The position numbers and the translations under genes are program-made. A stretch of DNA of 64,000 nt from the NCBI RefSeq assembly GCF_900090235.1, contig NZ_LT607750.1:4083001-4147000 (forward strand), written 5' to 3'. Shown piece after piece: positions 24,100 to 32,505 of this stretch (positions are counted from its first letter, which is position 1; every line of letters begins with the position of its first letter). The notes under the pieces were generated by a model. It had not been told where the DNA came from. It did no database searches and saw nothing but the letters and a program-made list of their open reading frames with translations. This stretch comes from Micromonospora echinaurantiaca (lineage in GTDB: Bacteria > Actinomycetota > Actinomycetes > Mycobacteriales > Micromonosporaceae).

Positions 24100-25080
24100 A
24101 TGACGACGACAGAGCCCGGCGCGGCACTCGGCGCACAGCGCGGCCTGCGGATGCCCCGCCGGGTACGCCAACTGAGCTGGCGGACCTGGCGCGGAGTGCT
24201 GGTACGCAGCGCCCGCAACTTCATCGCCGACAACTGCGCGGACTGGGCCGCGGCGCTGACCTACTACGGCGTGCTGGCGCTCTTCCCGTCCACCATCGTG
24301 GTGGTCTCCCTGGTCGGGCTGGTCTCCGACGGCGAGCGGACCGTCGACACCGTCCTCGACCTGGCTCGCGAGATCGGCGCCGGGTCGGTGGTGGCCAACG
24401 AGAGCTTCGTCGGCGTGGTCCGCGACGTGGTCGACAAGGAGAGTTCGGCCGGGGTGCTGCTGAGCTTCGGGTTGCTCGGCGCCCTCTGGTCGGCCTCCGG
24501 GTTCATCGGGGCGTTCACCCGCGCCTCGAACGCCATCTACGGGGTGACCGAGGGGCGGCCGGTGTGGAAGCTGCGCCCGCTGCAGATCGGCCTGGCCGGG
24601 GTGTCGCTGGTCCTGCTGGCCGTGGTGGCCACCGGGCTGATCGTCAGCGGCCCGGTCACCGACGCGGTGGGCGACCTGGTCAACGCCGGCGGGCTGGCCC
24701 GGACGGTGTGGAGCGTCAGCAAGTGGCCGCTGCTCGCCGCGATCATGATGCTGCTGCTCTCCCTGCTTTTCTGGATCGCCCCCAACGTGCGGCAGCCCCG
24801 CTTCCGCTGGCTCACCCCGGGCGGCGCGGTGGCGCTGCTCTCCTGGGCGCTGGCCAGCTTCGGCTTCGGCCTGTACGTGGCCAACTTCGGCTCGTACGAC
24901 GCCACCTACGGCAGCCTCGGTGCGGTGATCGCGTTCCTGGTCTGGCTCTACCTGTCCAACTCGGCGCTGATGCTGGGCGTGCAGATCAACGCCGAGCTGC
25001 AGCGTGGCCGGGCGCTGCAGGCCGGCGATCCGGACCCGGCGGAGCCGGTGCTGCCGCCGAAGCAGCCGGCCGGTACGTGA
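24100..25080 (+). CDS. YihY/BrkB-family inner membrane protein
   Basis: A 326-residue polytopic membrane protein. RNFIADNCADWAAALTYYGVLALFPSTIVVVSLVGL is the hallmark first transmembrane block of the YihY/BrkB family, and several more hydrophobic helices follow up to LYLSNSALMLGVQINAEL near the C-terminus. The biochemical role of this family is unsettled. ATG 24100 has AGGGAGCGG before it; the frame is open to 23956 but an earlier start would run into the promoter. It is divergent from the ChaB gene. Confidence 0.9.
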   Translation: MTTTEPGAALGAQRGLRMPRRVRQLSWRTWRGVLVRSARNFIADNCADWAAALTYYGVLALFPSTIVVVSLVGLVSDGERTVDTVLDLAREIGAGSVVANESFVGVVRDVVDKESSAGVLLSFGLLGALWSASGFIGAFTRASNAIYGVTEGRPVWKLRPLQIGLAGVSLVLLAVVATGLIVSGPVTDAVGDLVNAGGLARTVWSVSKWPLLAAIMMLLLSLLFWIAPNVRQPRFRWLTPGGAVALLSWALASFGFGLYVANFGSYDATYGSLGAVIAFLVWLYLSNSALMLGVQINAELQRGRALQAGDPDPAEPVLPPKQPAGT

Positions 25081-25091
25081 CCGCTTGCCGG

Positions 25092-25116
25092 GTTTATCGC
25101 CGGTCCCCCCGGGTAG
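25092..25116 (+). promoter_or_regulatory. SigF/SigB-type promoter of the DUF2795 gene
   Basis: GTTT (25092-25095), a 15-nt spacer and GGGTAG (25111-25116) lie 10 nt before ATG 25127, so the message should be nearly leaderless. Confidence 0.6.
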
Positions 25117-25126
25117 CGCAACAGGC

Positions 25127-25543
25127 ATGGAGCGTGGCAACAGCAAGCACGGACCGAGGCTCGACGAACAGCTGAGCCAGGAGGTCAGCGGCCTCGTGCA
25201 GGGGCCGGGGACCGGTGGTTCCCGGGTCGACGAGGCCCGGGTGCCGGAACCGGCCGGCGAGGACCAACCGGAGGCGACCACCGCTCCGGCGGGCGAGCTG
25301 CGCAGCGGCGCCCCGAAGGGGATGAGCTCGCAGGACGTCGAGCGGCGCAGCCGGCTCGGGCGGTTCATCACCATGTCGGCCCTGCCCGGTGACCGCGCGG
25401 CGCTGATCGCCAACGCGCGGGACAACGACGCGCCGGACGACATCGTCGCCGAGCTGGAGCGCCTGCCGGACGGGACCCGGTACGAGACGGTCTCGGAGGT
25501 GTGGGCGGCGCTCGGCAACAAGAACGAGACGACCCGCTGGTGA
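25127..25543 (+). CDS. DUF2795-domain protein
   Basis: A 138-residue soluble acidic protein. The N-terminal ~70 residues are low-complexity and probably disordered. The C-terminal segment (about 77-132, LGRFITMSALPGDRAALIANARDNDAPDDIVAELERLPDGTRYETVSEVWAALG) fits DUF2795, a small helical domain of unknown function frequent in actinomycete stress regulons. It lacks a strong ribosome binding site and follows a SigF-type promoter by 10 nt. The SRPBCC gene 52 nt downstream may be co-transcribed. Confidence 0.82.
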   Translation: MERGNSKHGPRLDEQLSQEVSGLVQGPGTGGSRVDEARVPEPAGEDQPEATTAPAGELRSGAPKGMSSQDVERRSRLGRFITMSALPGDRAALIANARDNDAPDDIVAELERLPDGTRYETVSEVWAALGNKNETTRW

Positions 25544-25595
25544 CCGGATCGCCCCACGATCCGGACCAGACCGGCGGAGAAGAGGAGGATGCCTG

Positions 25596-26057
25596 ATGAG
25601 TGGCGTTACCGAACACGTGGACGTTTCCGTCCCGGTGCGCACCGCGTACGACCAGTGGACCCAGTTCGAGGAGTTCCCCCACTTCATGGAGGGGGTGCAG
25701 GAGGTTCGGCAGCTCTCCGACACGATGACCCACTGGACGGTCGAGATCGCCGGGGTGAAGCGGGAGTTCGACGCCGAGATCACCGAGCAGCTTCCGGACG
25801 AGCGGGTGGCCTGGCGGTCCACCGGCGGCACCCAGCAGGCCGGGGTGGTGACCTTCCACCGGCTGGACCCGGAGCACACCCGGGTCACCCTGCAGCTGGA
25901 GTTCGAGCCGCACGGCGTGGTCGAGCAGGCCGGCGACAAGCTCGGCATCGTCGACCGGCGCGCGAAGGGCGACCTGGAGCGGTTCAAGCAGTTCATCGAG
26001 CGGCGCGGTCAGGAGACCGGCGCCTGGCGCGGCAAGGTCGACCGGCCGCAGCCCTGA
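25596..26057 (+). CDS. SRPBCC-family cyclase/dehydrase-like protein
   Basis: A 153-residue START-like protein. VDVSVPVRTAYDQWTQFEEFPHFMEGVQEV is the typical opening of the polyketide-cyclase/YndB-like group, and the C-terminal helix DLERFKQFIERRGQETGAWRG closes the ligand cavity. GAAGAGGAGGATG provides a strong ribosome binding site. It probably shares the promoter of the DUF2795 gene. The ligand is unknown; such proteins are common next to stress genes in actinomycetes. Confidence 0.88.
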   Translation: MSGVTEHVDVSVPVRTAYDQWTQFEEFPHFMEGVQEVRQLSDTMTHWTVEIAGVKREFDAEITEQLPDERVAWRSTGGTQQAGVVTFHRLDPEHTRVTLQLEFEPHGVVEQAGDKLGIVDRRAKGDLERFKQFIERRGQETGAWRGKVDRPQP

Positions 26058-26079
26058 CGACCCCTCGGAACCGAACTCG

Positions 26080-26108
26080 GATGGCCGCCGGCACTGCCGG
26101 CGGCCATC
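26080..26108 (+). terminator. Hairpin terminator after the SRPBCC gene
   Basis: GATGGCCGCCGGC (26080-26092) pairs perfectly with GCCGGCGGCCATC (26096-26108) across a 3-nt loop, 22 nt after the stop codon. Confidence 0.65.
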
Positions 26109-26192
26109 GCCGTGTCCAGGTCCGCAGCTTCGTCGCCGCGCCCTTCCTCGCCGCAGGGGCCCGGCCGGGCCGGTGGACCGGCCGGGCGTGTC

Positions 26193-26217
26193 GTTTGCGC
26201 CCACCGGGCCGGGGTAC
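26193..26217 (+). promoter_or_regulatory. SigF/SigB-type promoter of the 86-aa protein gene
   Basis: GTTT (26193-26196), a 15-nt spacer and GGGTAC (26212-26217) end 9 nt before ATG 26227. Spacing and distance are nearly identical to the DUF2795 promoter. Confidence 0.6.
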
Positions 26218-26226
26218 CGCGAAGGT

Positions 26227-26487
26227 ATGACCCACGACAAGAAGGTGTGGCGGAACGAGGAACGGACTCCGCTGCAGGAACTGGACCGGGCCGTCGCGCG
26301 ATCGACGCTGGACGGCCAGTCCGACGACGTGACCGCCAACGACGCCGGCGAGGAGGCCGCCTTCGGCCACGGGCCGGAGGCGGTGGATCGGGGCGGCGAA
26401 CCGGCCGGGGCCGGCCGCGAACCCACCGACCGGGACCGCGCCTACCGCCCCTCCACCACCGGCCGCACCGGCCCCGACTCCCTGTAG
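26227..26487 (+). CDS. Small hydrophilic protein of unknown function, 86 aa
   Basis: The product is strongly hydrophilic and charged, with many Asp, Glu, Arg and Gly residues and no hydrophobic core, so it is probably disordered. It starts MTHDKKVWRNEERTPLQELDRAVARS. The ATG lies 9 nt after a SigF-type -10 element and has only a partial GAAGG ahead, pointing to a leaderless stress transcript. No family is recognised. Confidence 0.65.
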   Translation: MTHDKKVWRNEERTPLQELDRAVARSTLDGQSDDVTANDAGEEAAFGHGPEAVDRGGEPAGAGREPTDRDRAYRPSTTGRTGPDSL

Positions 26488-26559
26488 CGGTCACCGGACC
26501 GTGGCCCGGCGCCGCCGCGGGGTCCGCCTCCCGGCGGGTCGTCGGCGCGCCGGGGCGGG

Positions 26560-27807
26560 TCAGCGGCGGCGGGTACTGGCGGTGTGCAGGGCGACCAGGG
26601 CGAGCGCCAGCAGGAGCAGCGCCGGGCCGAGCAGTTCCACCGAGGTGTTGCCGAGCAGCACCCCGATCCCGGCCGGGATCAGCGCCCCACCCAGCCCGGC
26701 CGTGCCGATCTGCAGCCCGATGGCCCGGTCCGCGTGCGCCGCGCCGACCCGGTCCGCCGTGGTGAGGGTGAGCAGCGGGAAGACCGGGGCGGCGGCGAAG
26801 CCGACGACGGCCAGCCCGGCCACGGCGAGCCAGGCCGGTCCGGGCAGCGCGATCAGCGCCGCGCCGGCCGCCATCCCGAGCAGACTCGCCCGCAGCACCG
26901 CCGGCGCGCCCAGCCGCTCGGCCACCACGCCCTGCACCACCCGGCCCACGAACAGGCTGCCCCAGTAGCCGGACACGCAGAGCCCGGCGACCGCCGCACC
27001 CAGCCCTCTCCCCTCGGTGAGCAGCAGGAACGCCCAGAGCCCGGCGGCCACCTCGATCGCCACGTAGACGGCGAACGCCAGCGCGCCGAACCAGACGGCC
27101 GGCAGGCGCAGCGTCTCGCGTACGCGGACCGGCGCGACCGCCACCGCGGACGGCGCACCGCCCGCTCCGGCGACCGGCACCCGGACCTCCGCCGGCAGGC
27201 CGCCCTCCCCCGGCGCGGCCGGCGCGGCACCGGGCACCGGTGCGCGGTCCCGCCACGCGCGCACGGTCAGCGCGAACGCCACGGCCAGCACGAGCTGGGC
27301 GGCGGCCACCACCGCGTACCCCCACCGCCAGGACAGCCCGGCGGTGAGCGCCCCCGTCATGATCAGCGGCCCGATCGCCACGCCGAGACCGAAGAAGGCG
27401 TGCATCCAGTTCATGTGCCGGGGGCCGAAGGCACCCGCCGCGTACGCGTTGAGCCCGGAGTCGATGGCGCCCGAGCCGAGTCCGAGCAGCAGCGCGCAGC
27501 CGACCATCAGGGCCAGCGCGGGCGTACTGGCGTACCCGGTGAGCGCCAGGCTGGCCAGCAGGGTGCTGCCGGCGAGCAGCCGGCCGACCCCGAGCCGGGC
27601 CAGCGTGAAGCCGGCCGCCACGCTGGAGCTGAGGTATCCGACGGTGCCCGCGGTGAGCACCAGGCCGACCGCCTCGGTGGGCACGCCGAAATCCACCCGG
27701 ATCGACGGCCAGCCGACCCCGATCAGGCCGTCGGGCAGACCGAGGCTGACGAAGGCGAGGTAGGCGAGCAGGAGCAGGGCGGCGCGGGGTCGCGGGGTGA
27801 TGGGCAC
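26560..27807 (-). CDS. Major facilitator superfamily transporter
   Basis: A 415-residue protein with about twelve hydrophobic helices in two halves, joined by a loop rich in Ala, Gly and Pro (around AAPAAPGEGGLPAEVRVPVAGAGG). The first helix has LAYLAFVSLGLPDGLIGVGWP, reminiscent of the fucose/sugar-type MFS branch. GTG 27807 is preferred over TTG 27816 because AGGA is then correctly spaced. The substrate is unknown. It is divergent from the small gene at 27960. Confidence 0.88.
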   Translation of the reverse strand: MPITPRPRAALLLLAYLAFVSLGLPDGLIGVGWPSIRVDFGVPTEAVGLVLTAGTVGYLSSSVAAGFTLARLGVGRLLAGSTLLASLALTGYASTPALALMVGCALLLGLGSGAIDSGLNAYAAGAFGPRHMNWMHAFFGLGVAIGPLIMTGALTAGLSWRWGYAVVAAAQLVLAVAFALTVRAWRDRAPVPGAAPAAPGEGGLPAEVRVPVAGAGGAPSAVAVAPVRVRETLRLPAVWFGALAFAVYVAIEVAAGLWAFLLLTEGRGLGAAVAGLCVSGYWGSLFVGRVVQGVVAERLGAPAVLRASLLGMAAGAALIALPGPAWLAVAGLAVVGFAAAPVFPLLTLTTADRVGAAHADRAIGLQIGTAGLGGALIPAGIGVLLGNTSVELLGPALLLLALALVALHTASTRRR

Positions 27808-27959
27808 GGACGACAATCCTGCCCGAGCCGCCGGCGTTCACCCGGGCCTCCCCCGCCGAGCCGGGAAATCCGGTCCGGACGGTCGGGAAAACGGACAGCT
27901 CATCCAGAATCGGCCGTTCGGCTGACGGCAAGCCCGGATCACCGCGCAAGACTTTCGGG

Positions 27960-28172
27960 ATGCAACAGGGCTCCGGCATCCTCACCACGCGTCAGCGCCG
28001 CCTCGCCTGGCTGGGTTTCCTCCTCGCCGCCATCCAGGCTCCGGTCTCGGCCAAGCTGGTCTCGGACAGCTCCTGGCTGTTCAGCCTCTGCGTCGCGTTG
28101 ATGGTGGCGACCGTGATCATCGCCGACGACGCGGCCCGGCGCCGGCCGGCCGACGCGCGCTCCGGCGACTAG
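27960..28172 (+). CDS. Small membrane protein of unknown function, 70 aa
   Basis: The ATG is at 27960. Two hydrophobic stretches, about residues 14-30 (LAWLGFLLAAIQAPVSA) and 37-55 (SSWLFSLCVALMVATVIIA), form a helical hairpin with a basic Arg-rich tail. Its last 4 nt overlap the end of the convergent gene at 28169. No family is recognised. Confidence 0.6.
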   Translation: MQQGSGILTTRQRRLAWLGFLLAAIQAPVSAKLVSDSSWLFSLCVALMVATVIIADDAARRRPADARSGD

Positions 28173-28618
28173 CCCGCCGATCCCGGGCGCGCCTCGTGGC
28201 CGGGGCGGCCCCGGCTGCGGCGACGTTCCTTCATCTCCGCCTCGTACAGGTGCCGCCGGCCGCCGACCAGTTGGTCCCGGGCCTGCCGGTCCACGTCGCG
28301 GAAGAGCGCGTAGTAGCCGTCGTCGAAGTCCTCGACGATCTGGAAGGTCCACCGACCGGCGATCACGTTCCGGCCGAGCAGCTCGGTGGCGATCCGCTCG
28401 GCGATGTCCGGGTGCCCGGCGGAGCGGAACATCCGCACCGCGTCGTCGAGCATCAGGTCGGCGTGCCCGACCAGCTGGTGCAGCGAGTAGAGGTGGCCGC
28501 GGACCCGCTCCACGCACTCCAGCGCCTCGCTGAGCTTGCCGAGCGCGGCCACCGTCTCGTCGCTGACCCCGGCGGGTCGACGGTGGGCCTCGTCGGGTCC
28601 GTCCGCGTGCTGTCCCAT
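28169..28618 (-). CDS. Helical protein of unknown function, 149 aa
   Basis: A soluble, mainly helical protein whose core is GKLSEALECVERVRGHLYSLHQLVGHADLMLDDAVRMFRSAGHPDIAERIATELLGRNVIAGRW. The conserved-looking segment FQIVEDFDDGYYALFRDVDRQARDQLVGGRRHLYEAEMKERRR gives it an amphipathic, charged C-terminus. GGGAGGGACGG precedes ATG 28618. It has the look of a conserved actinobacterial protein, but I cannot name the family. Confidence 0.68.
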   Translation of the reverse strand: MGQHADGPDEAHRRPAGVSDETVAALGKLSEALECVERVRGHLYSLHQLVGHADLMLDDAVRMFRSAGHPDIAERIATELLGRNVIAGRWTFQIVEDFDDGYYALFRDVDRQARDQLVGGRRHLYEAEMKERRRSRGRPGHEARPGSAG

Positions 28619-28780
28619 CCGTCCCTCCCTGGTCTCGGCCGGCCCGGTCCGGGCGGTTCTCCTAGTGCCCCGCGGCCGCCCGGTTAAGCCCCTCGGCCGG
28701 CACCGGCCGCCCGGTGGAGGAACGACACCGCCCGAGCGGCCGAGGTCACCGGGGCGATCGGTTGGCTAACCTCGTTCCCC

Positions 28781-29158
28781 ATGCGTGTGCCGTCGAACCG
28801 GGTCGCCGCCCGTGCCGTCGTCGACTCGGCGTGGTCCACCCTCGCCGCCCTGACCGCCGCGGTCGGCGCCGACGGCCTGGCCGCCGCGGCCGCCCGACCG
28901 GGCCTGCTCGCCCTGGTGGACCAGCACGCCGCCGCGGTGCGGGACAGCCTGGCCGGCGACCGCAGGCCGCTGAGCGCCGCCGCGCTCGCCGGCTACGCCG
29001 AGGGGGTGCGCTCGGCCGCCCTGGAGCACGGCTGGCAGCCGCCGGCCGGCCCGGTGGACTGGTCCGATCCCGACTGGCCACTCACCCGGCTGCTGGCGGT
29101 CTGCGCGCTGTTCCGCACGCTGGGCACGCCGGCCCCGGGTCCGCTTCCCGCACTCTGA
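28781..29158 (+). CDS. Small Ala-rich protein of unknown function, 125 aa
   Basis: A soluble protein with helical segments LVDQHAAAVRDSLAGDRRPLSAAALAGYAEGVRSAALEHGWQ. It vaguely recalls the small DUF6401-type proteins of Micromonosporaceae, but that is unverified recollection. Its last codons and TGA lie inside the first unit of the 29-bp tandem repeat (29132-29247), so the C-terminus (PGPLPAL) is repeat-encoded and may have been altered by repeat insertion. Confidence 0.62.
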   Translation: MRVPSNRVAARAVVDSAWSTLAALTAAVGADGLAAAAARPGLLALVDQHAAAVRDSLAGDRRPLSAAALAGYAEGVRSAALEHGWQPPAGPVDWSDPDWPLTRLLAVCALFRTLGTPAPGPLPAL

Positions 29159-29247
29159 CGGCCCCGCTTCCGCTTCCCGCACCTTGACGGCGCCGCTTCC
29201 GCTTCCCGCACTCTGACGGCCCCGGAGCCACTTCCCGCGCTCTGACG
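29132..29247 (+). repeat. Tandem array of four 29-bp units
   Basis: Four adjacent 29-bp units start at 29132, 29161, 29190 and 29219. Units 2 and 3 are almost identical, while unit 1 and especially unit 4 have diverged. Each unit contains CTTCCCGC followed by CTCTGACG or CTTGACG. The first unit covers the stop codon of the preceding gene. There are no spacers, so it is not a CRISPR array. Confidence 0.9.
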
Positions 29248-29299
29248 ACGCCGGGAGGGCGCCCGCCACCGGCGGACACCCTCCCGATCCGTGGGCGGA

Positions 29300-30142
29300 T
29301 CAGCGCCGGAACTGCTGCGTCTCGTCGCTCGTCGCGCCGGACTGGTAGGTGCCACCGCCGGCCATCGTCTGCTCGCGCATGGGCTGCGCCGCCCGGTCGG
29401 CCATCTGCCGCTCCATGTCGCCGCGGCCGGCCGCCTGAGCCTGCCGGTGCGCCTGCACCGCCCGCGACTCCTCGGCCATCCGCTGCAGCCAGCGGTCCCA
29501 GCGGCTCTGCATCGGCCGCACCAGGCCACCGCCGACCCCGACGATCAGGATGCCGGCCACGGTGGCGAGCACCGCGACCAGTACCGGCGTGGTCACCGTC
29601 GTGGCGATGCCCACCTGGTTGAGCGCCGCGATCACGCCGAGCGCGATCACGAAGATCGCTGCCAGGTCGGCCAGGATCCGGCCGTACGACAGCCCGCCGA
29701 GCGCGCCGGCGACCAGGTCCCGGACGGCGTTGGCGATCGCGGCCGCCACCACCACGATGATGATCGCCACGAAGGCCCGCGGCAGCCAGGCGACCACGCC
29801 CGAGATCAGGTCACTGATCGCGTTCGGGCCCCAGACGCCGAAGGCGAACTGCAGGGTGAACAGCAGCACGGCGTAGTACGCCAGTTTCGCCAGGATGTCG
29901 CTGGCGTCGTACTTGGTGCGTTCCAGTGCGCGCTTGATGCCGCCGCGCTCGACGGCCCGGTCGAAGTTCACCCTTTCCAGTACCGTGTCCACGATCTTCA
30001 GGACGGCTCTGGCGATGAGCCATCCGACCACGAGGATCGCGATGAACGCGATGGCCCTCGGTATGAACAACAGCACCGACCTCCACATGTCGGCCACGGC
30101 ATCGCCGATGTCGACCTGCCTGACCGCCAGGGTTTCCGGCAT
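29300..30142 (-). CDS. MscS-like / conserved TM-helix membrane protein
   Basis: A 280-residue protein with four to five hydrophobic helices. LLFIPRAIAFIAILVVGWLIARAVLKIVDTVLERV and the repeat-like VVAWLPRAFVAIIIVVVAAAIANAVRDLV are typical of the conserved TM-helix repeats seen in small-conductance mechanosensitive channel relatives. A glycine-rich hinge (ILIVGVGGGLVRP) is followed by a long charged, Gln/Met-rich cytoplasmic tail. AGGAGGG precedes ATG 30142. A role in osmotic adaptation is inferred from family. Confidence 0.82.
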   Translation of the reverse strand: MPETLAVRQVDIGDAVADMWRSVLLFIPRAIAFIAILVVGWLIARAVLKIVDTVLERVNFDRAVERGGIKRALERTKYDASDILAKLAYYAVLLFTLQFAFGVWGPNAISDLISGVVAWLPRAFVAIIIVVVAAAIANAVRDLVAGALGGLSYGRILADLAAIFVIALGVIAALNQVGIATTVTTPVLVAVLATVAGILIVGVGGGLVRPMQSRWDRWLQRMAEESRAVQAHRQAQAAGRGDMERQMADRAAQPMREQTMAGGGTYQSGATSDETQQFRR

Positions 30143-30331
30143 GATGTCCCTCCTGTCGCATGGTCTGCGCCGCGCGCTTACCCCGTCGCTCACCGGGCAC
30201 GCCGCGCCGGTCACCACGTTTTTCCCGACATGTCGCGCCACACCGGCCGTGACCTGCATGAACAGGCATCCGACGCGACGCGCGGCGCATGATCCGGAAT
30301 GCCGGACCGGTGCTCGGGCTAGGCTGCGGTC

Positions 30332-32461
30332 ATGCCAGGAACGGTCGGGCGGGTCCCCACGCCACCAGCGCCGGTCTCGGGGGCACCGGCCGCCCCGGGT
30401 GCCGCGACCGCCGTCCTCGGCCACCACTGGGCGGGCACCTCGCTGGGCGCGCCGGAGGGTTGGGACCCCACCCTGCGCGCGGTGGTCGACGTGGTGCTGG
30501 CTTCCCCGGTGCCGATGGCCCTCACCCTGGGCGACGACTTCCTGCTGCTCTACAACGACGGGTACGCCGAGCTGATCGGCGACAAGCATCCGGAGGCGGT
30601 CGGCCGGCCGGCCCCGGAGGTGTTCGCCGAGATCTGGCGGGCTCCGGGCTTCGGTGACGCGGTCGAGCACACCTACCGCACCGGCGAGCCGTTCCTGGAG
30701 AGGGAGACCACCCTGCCGCTGCACCGCCGCGGCTCCGGGGTGGTCGAGCACGTCGTCTTCACCCGTGGCTACTCCGCGGTACGCGACGGCGCCGGCCGGA
30801 TCGTCGGGGTGCTCGCGGTGGCAGCGGAGACCACCCAGGTCACCCAGCAGTTGCAGAGCCTCAGCGACTTCTCCGCCGCGCTCGCCGGCACCCTCACCCT
30901 GGACGACGTGGCCCGGGTCGCGCTGCGTTACGCGATCACCTCGTTCGACGCCGACCTGGTCACCTTCGCCGTCGACGAGGGCGGGGGCGGCTGGCGGCTG
31001 GTCCGGCGGATCCGCGGTGAGCTGCTGGACGAGGCCGACGAGCGGCTGCCGCCGTTGTGGCGGCGTACGCCGGCGGACTGGCCGGCCCCGGTGGTGGTCG
31101 CGGCGCGCAGCGGGGTGCCGCACTTCGCGGCGGACGGGCAGCCGCTGCGGGAGACCGCGGTGGACCGGCACGACCAGAAGATCCGGGCGCTGGCCACCGT
31201 GCCGCTGCGCGCCTCGGTGGTGCGCGGCGGGCTGGCGATCGGCTACCAGACCCCGCACAGCTGGTCGGCCGCCGAACGCGCGCTGCTGGCCGCCGCGGCC
31301 GAGCTGGCCGGCCAGGCGGCCGAGCGGGCCCGCCGGTTCGAGACCCAGCACGGCACCGCCCAGCTGCTGCAACGCAGCATGCTGCCGGAGCACCTGCCGG
31401 ACCTGCCCCGGCTGCGGATCGCGGCCCGGTACGACCCCGGAGTGGACGGCAACGCCGCGGGCGGGGACTTCTACGACGCCTTCCTGCTGCCCGGCGGTGA
31501 GCTGGGCGTGGTGCTCGGCGACGTGGCCGGGCACGACGTGCAGGCCGCCGCCCGGATGGGTCAGGTACGCGCCGCGCTGCGCGCGCTGGCGCTCAGCGAC
31601 CCCCGGCCGGACGCCGTCCTGGCCGGGCTGGACCGGCTGGTCACCAGCCTGTGCGCCGAGGCCGGCACGCACGAGCTCTTCGTGACCGTGGTGCTCGGCG
31701 TGGTCGACGCCGAGCGGCAGCGGCTCACCCTGGCCAGCGCCGGCCACCCGGCCCCGCTGATCCGGCGGTGCGACCCGGCCGGCGAGCCGCTCGCCGAGTA
31801 CGTGGAGGTGCCCACCGGCGCCCCGCTCGGGCTGGGCTCCCGGCCGGCAACCACCACTGTCCGCTTCGCCCCCGGCGACACGCTCCTGTTGTTCAGCGAC
31901 GGCGTGGTGGAACGGCGGCGGCAGGGCCTGGCCACCGGCCTCGGCTCGCTGGCCGAGGCGGTCGCCGGCGCGGGCAGCGGGGACCCTCGGGCACTGTGCG
32001 CGGTGGCTTCCGCGGCGGTGCCCGGCGCCACCGAGGACGACGTCGCGGTGCTCGCGGTGGAACACGCGCTGCGGCCGAGCCGGTCGGCGAGCATGGAGGT
32101 GCCGGCCGAGCCGACCGCGCCGAGCCGGGTGCGGCACTGGATGAGCGGGCAGCTCACCGAGTGGGGGGTGGCCGACTCGGTGATCGGGGCGGCGGTCCTG
32201 TGCACCAGCGAGCTGACCACGAACGCGTTGCTGCACGCCGGCACCGCCGCCCGGGTGGAGATCGACCTCAGCCCGGAGCGGCTGCTGGTGTCGGTCGCCG
32301 ACTCGGGCACCCGGGGCACCGTCACCCGGGCGCAGACCGACACGTTGAGCAGTCGGGGACGCGGGCTTGGCCTGATCGAGGAGCTCAGCGACGCCTGGGG
32401 GACGGACCCGACCGTACGCGGGTCGACCGTCTGGTTCGAGATCCTGCTGCCGTCCGACTGA
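30332..32461 (+). CDS. SpoIIE-family protein phosphatase with PAS, GAF and ATPase domains
   Basis: A 709-residue signalling protein. A PAS domain (about 40-160) is followed by a GAF domain (about 180-330). A PP2C/SpoIIE phosphatase domain (about 350-570) contains the acidic metal-binding motifs AAGGDFYDAF and LGDVAGHDVQAAARMGQ. A C-terminal histidine-kinase-like ATPase domain (about 590-705, ELTTNALLHAG and SRGRGLGLIEELSDAWG) follows. Such proteins dephosphorylate anti-anti-sigma factors and can also act as anti-sigma kinases. It is a plausible upstream controller of the SigF-like factor at 43684, although no STAS-domain partner is encoded here. Confidence 0.93.
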   Translation: MPGTVGRVPTPPAPVSGAPAAPGAATAVLGHHWAGTSLGAPEGWDPTLRAVVDVVLASPVPMALTLGDDFLLLYNDGYAELIGDKHPEAVGRPAPEVFAEIWRAPGFGDAVEHTYRTGEPFLERETTLPLHRRGSGVVEHVVFTRGYSAVRDGAGRIVGVLAVAAETTQVTQQLQSLSDFSAALAGTLTLDDVARVALRYAITSFDADLVTFAVDEGGGGWRLVRRIRGELLDEADERLPPLWRRTPADWPAPVVVAARSGVPHFAADGQPLRETAVDRHDQKIRALATVPLRASVVRGGLAIGYQTPHSWSAAERALLAAAAELAGQAAERARRFETQHGTAQLLQRSMLPEHLPDLPRLRIAARYDPGVDGNAAGGDFYDAFLLPGGELGVVLGDVAGHDVQAAARMGQVRAALRALALSDPRPDAVLAGLDRLVTSLCAEAGTHELFVTVVLGVVDAERQRLTLASAGHPAPLIRRCDPAGEPLAEYVEVPTGAPLGLGSRPATTTVRFAPGDTLLLFSDGVVERRRQGLATGLGSLAEAVAGAGSGDPRALCAVASAAVPGATEDDVAVLAVEHALRPSRSASMEVPAEPTAPSRVRHWMSGQLTEWGVADSVIGAAVLCTSELTTNALLHAGTAARVEIDLSPERLLVSVADSGTRGTVTRAQTDTLSSRGRGLGLIEELSDAWGTDPTVRGSTVWFEILLPSD

Positions 32462-32505
32462 CGCCGCTGGCGTCGGCCGGGCCCGGAGAGGGTAGGAGGC
32501 GCTTC

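Noticed and set aside
29132..29247. Possible CRISPR array (29-bp repeats)
   Set aside because: Units are directly adjacent with no unique spacers, and no cas gene is present. The same applies to 62166-62339.
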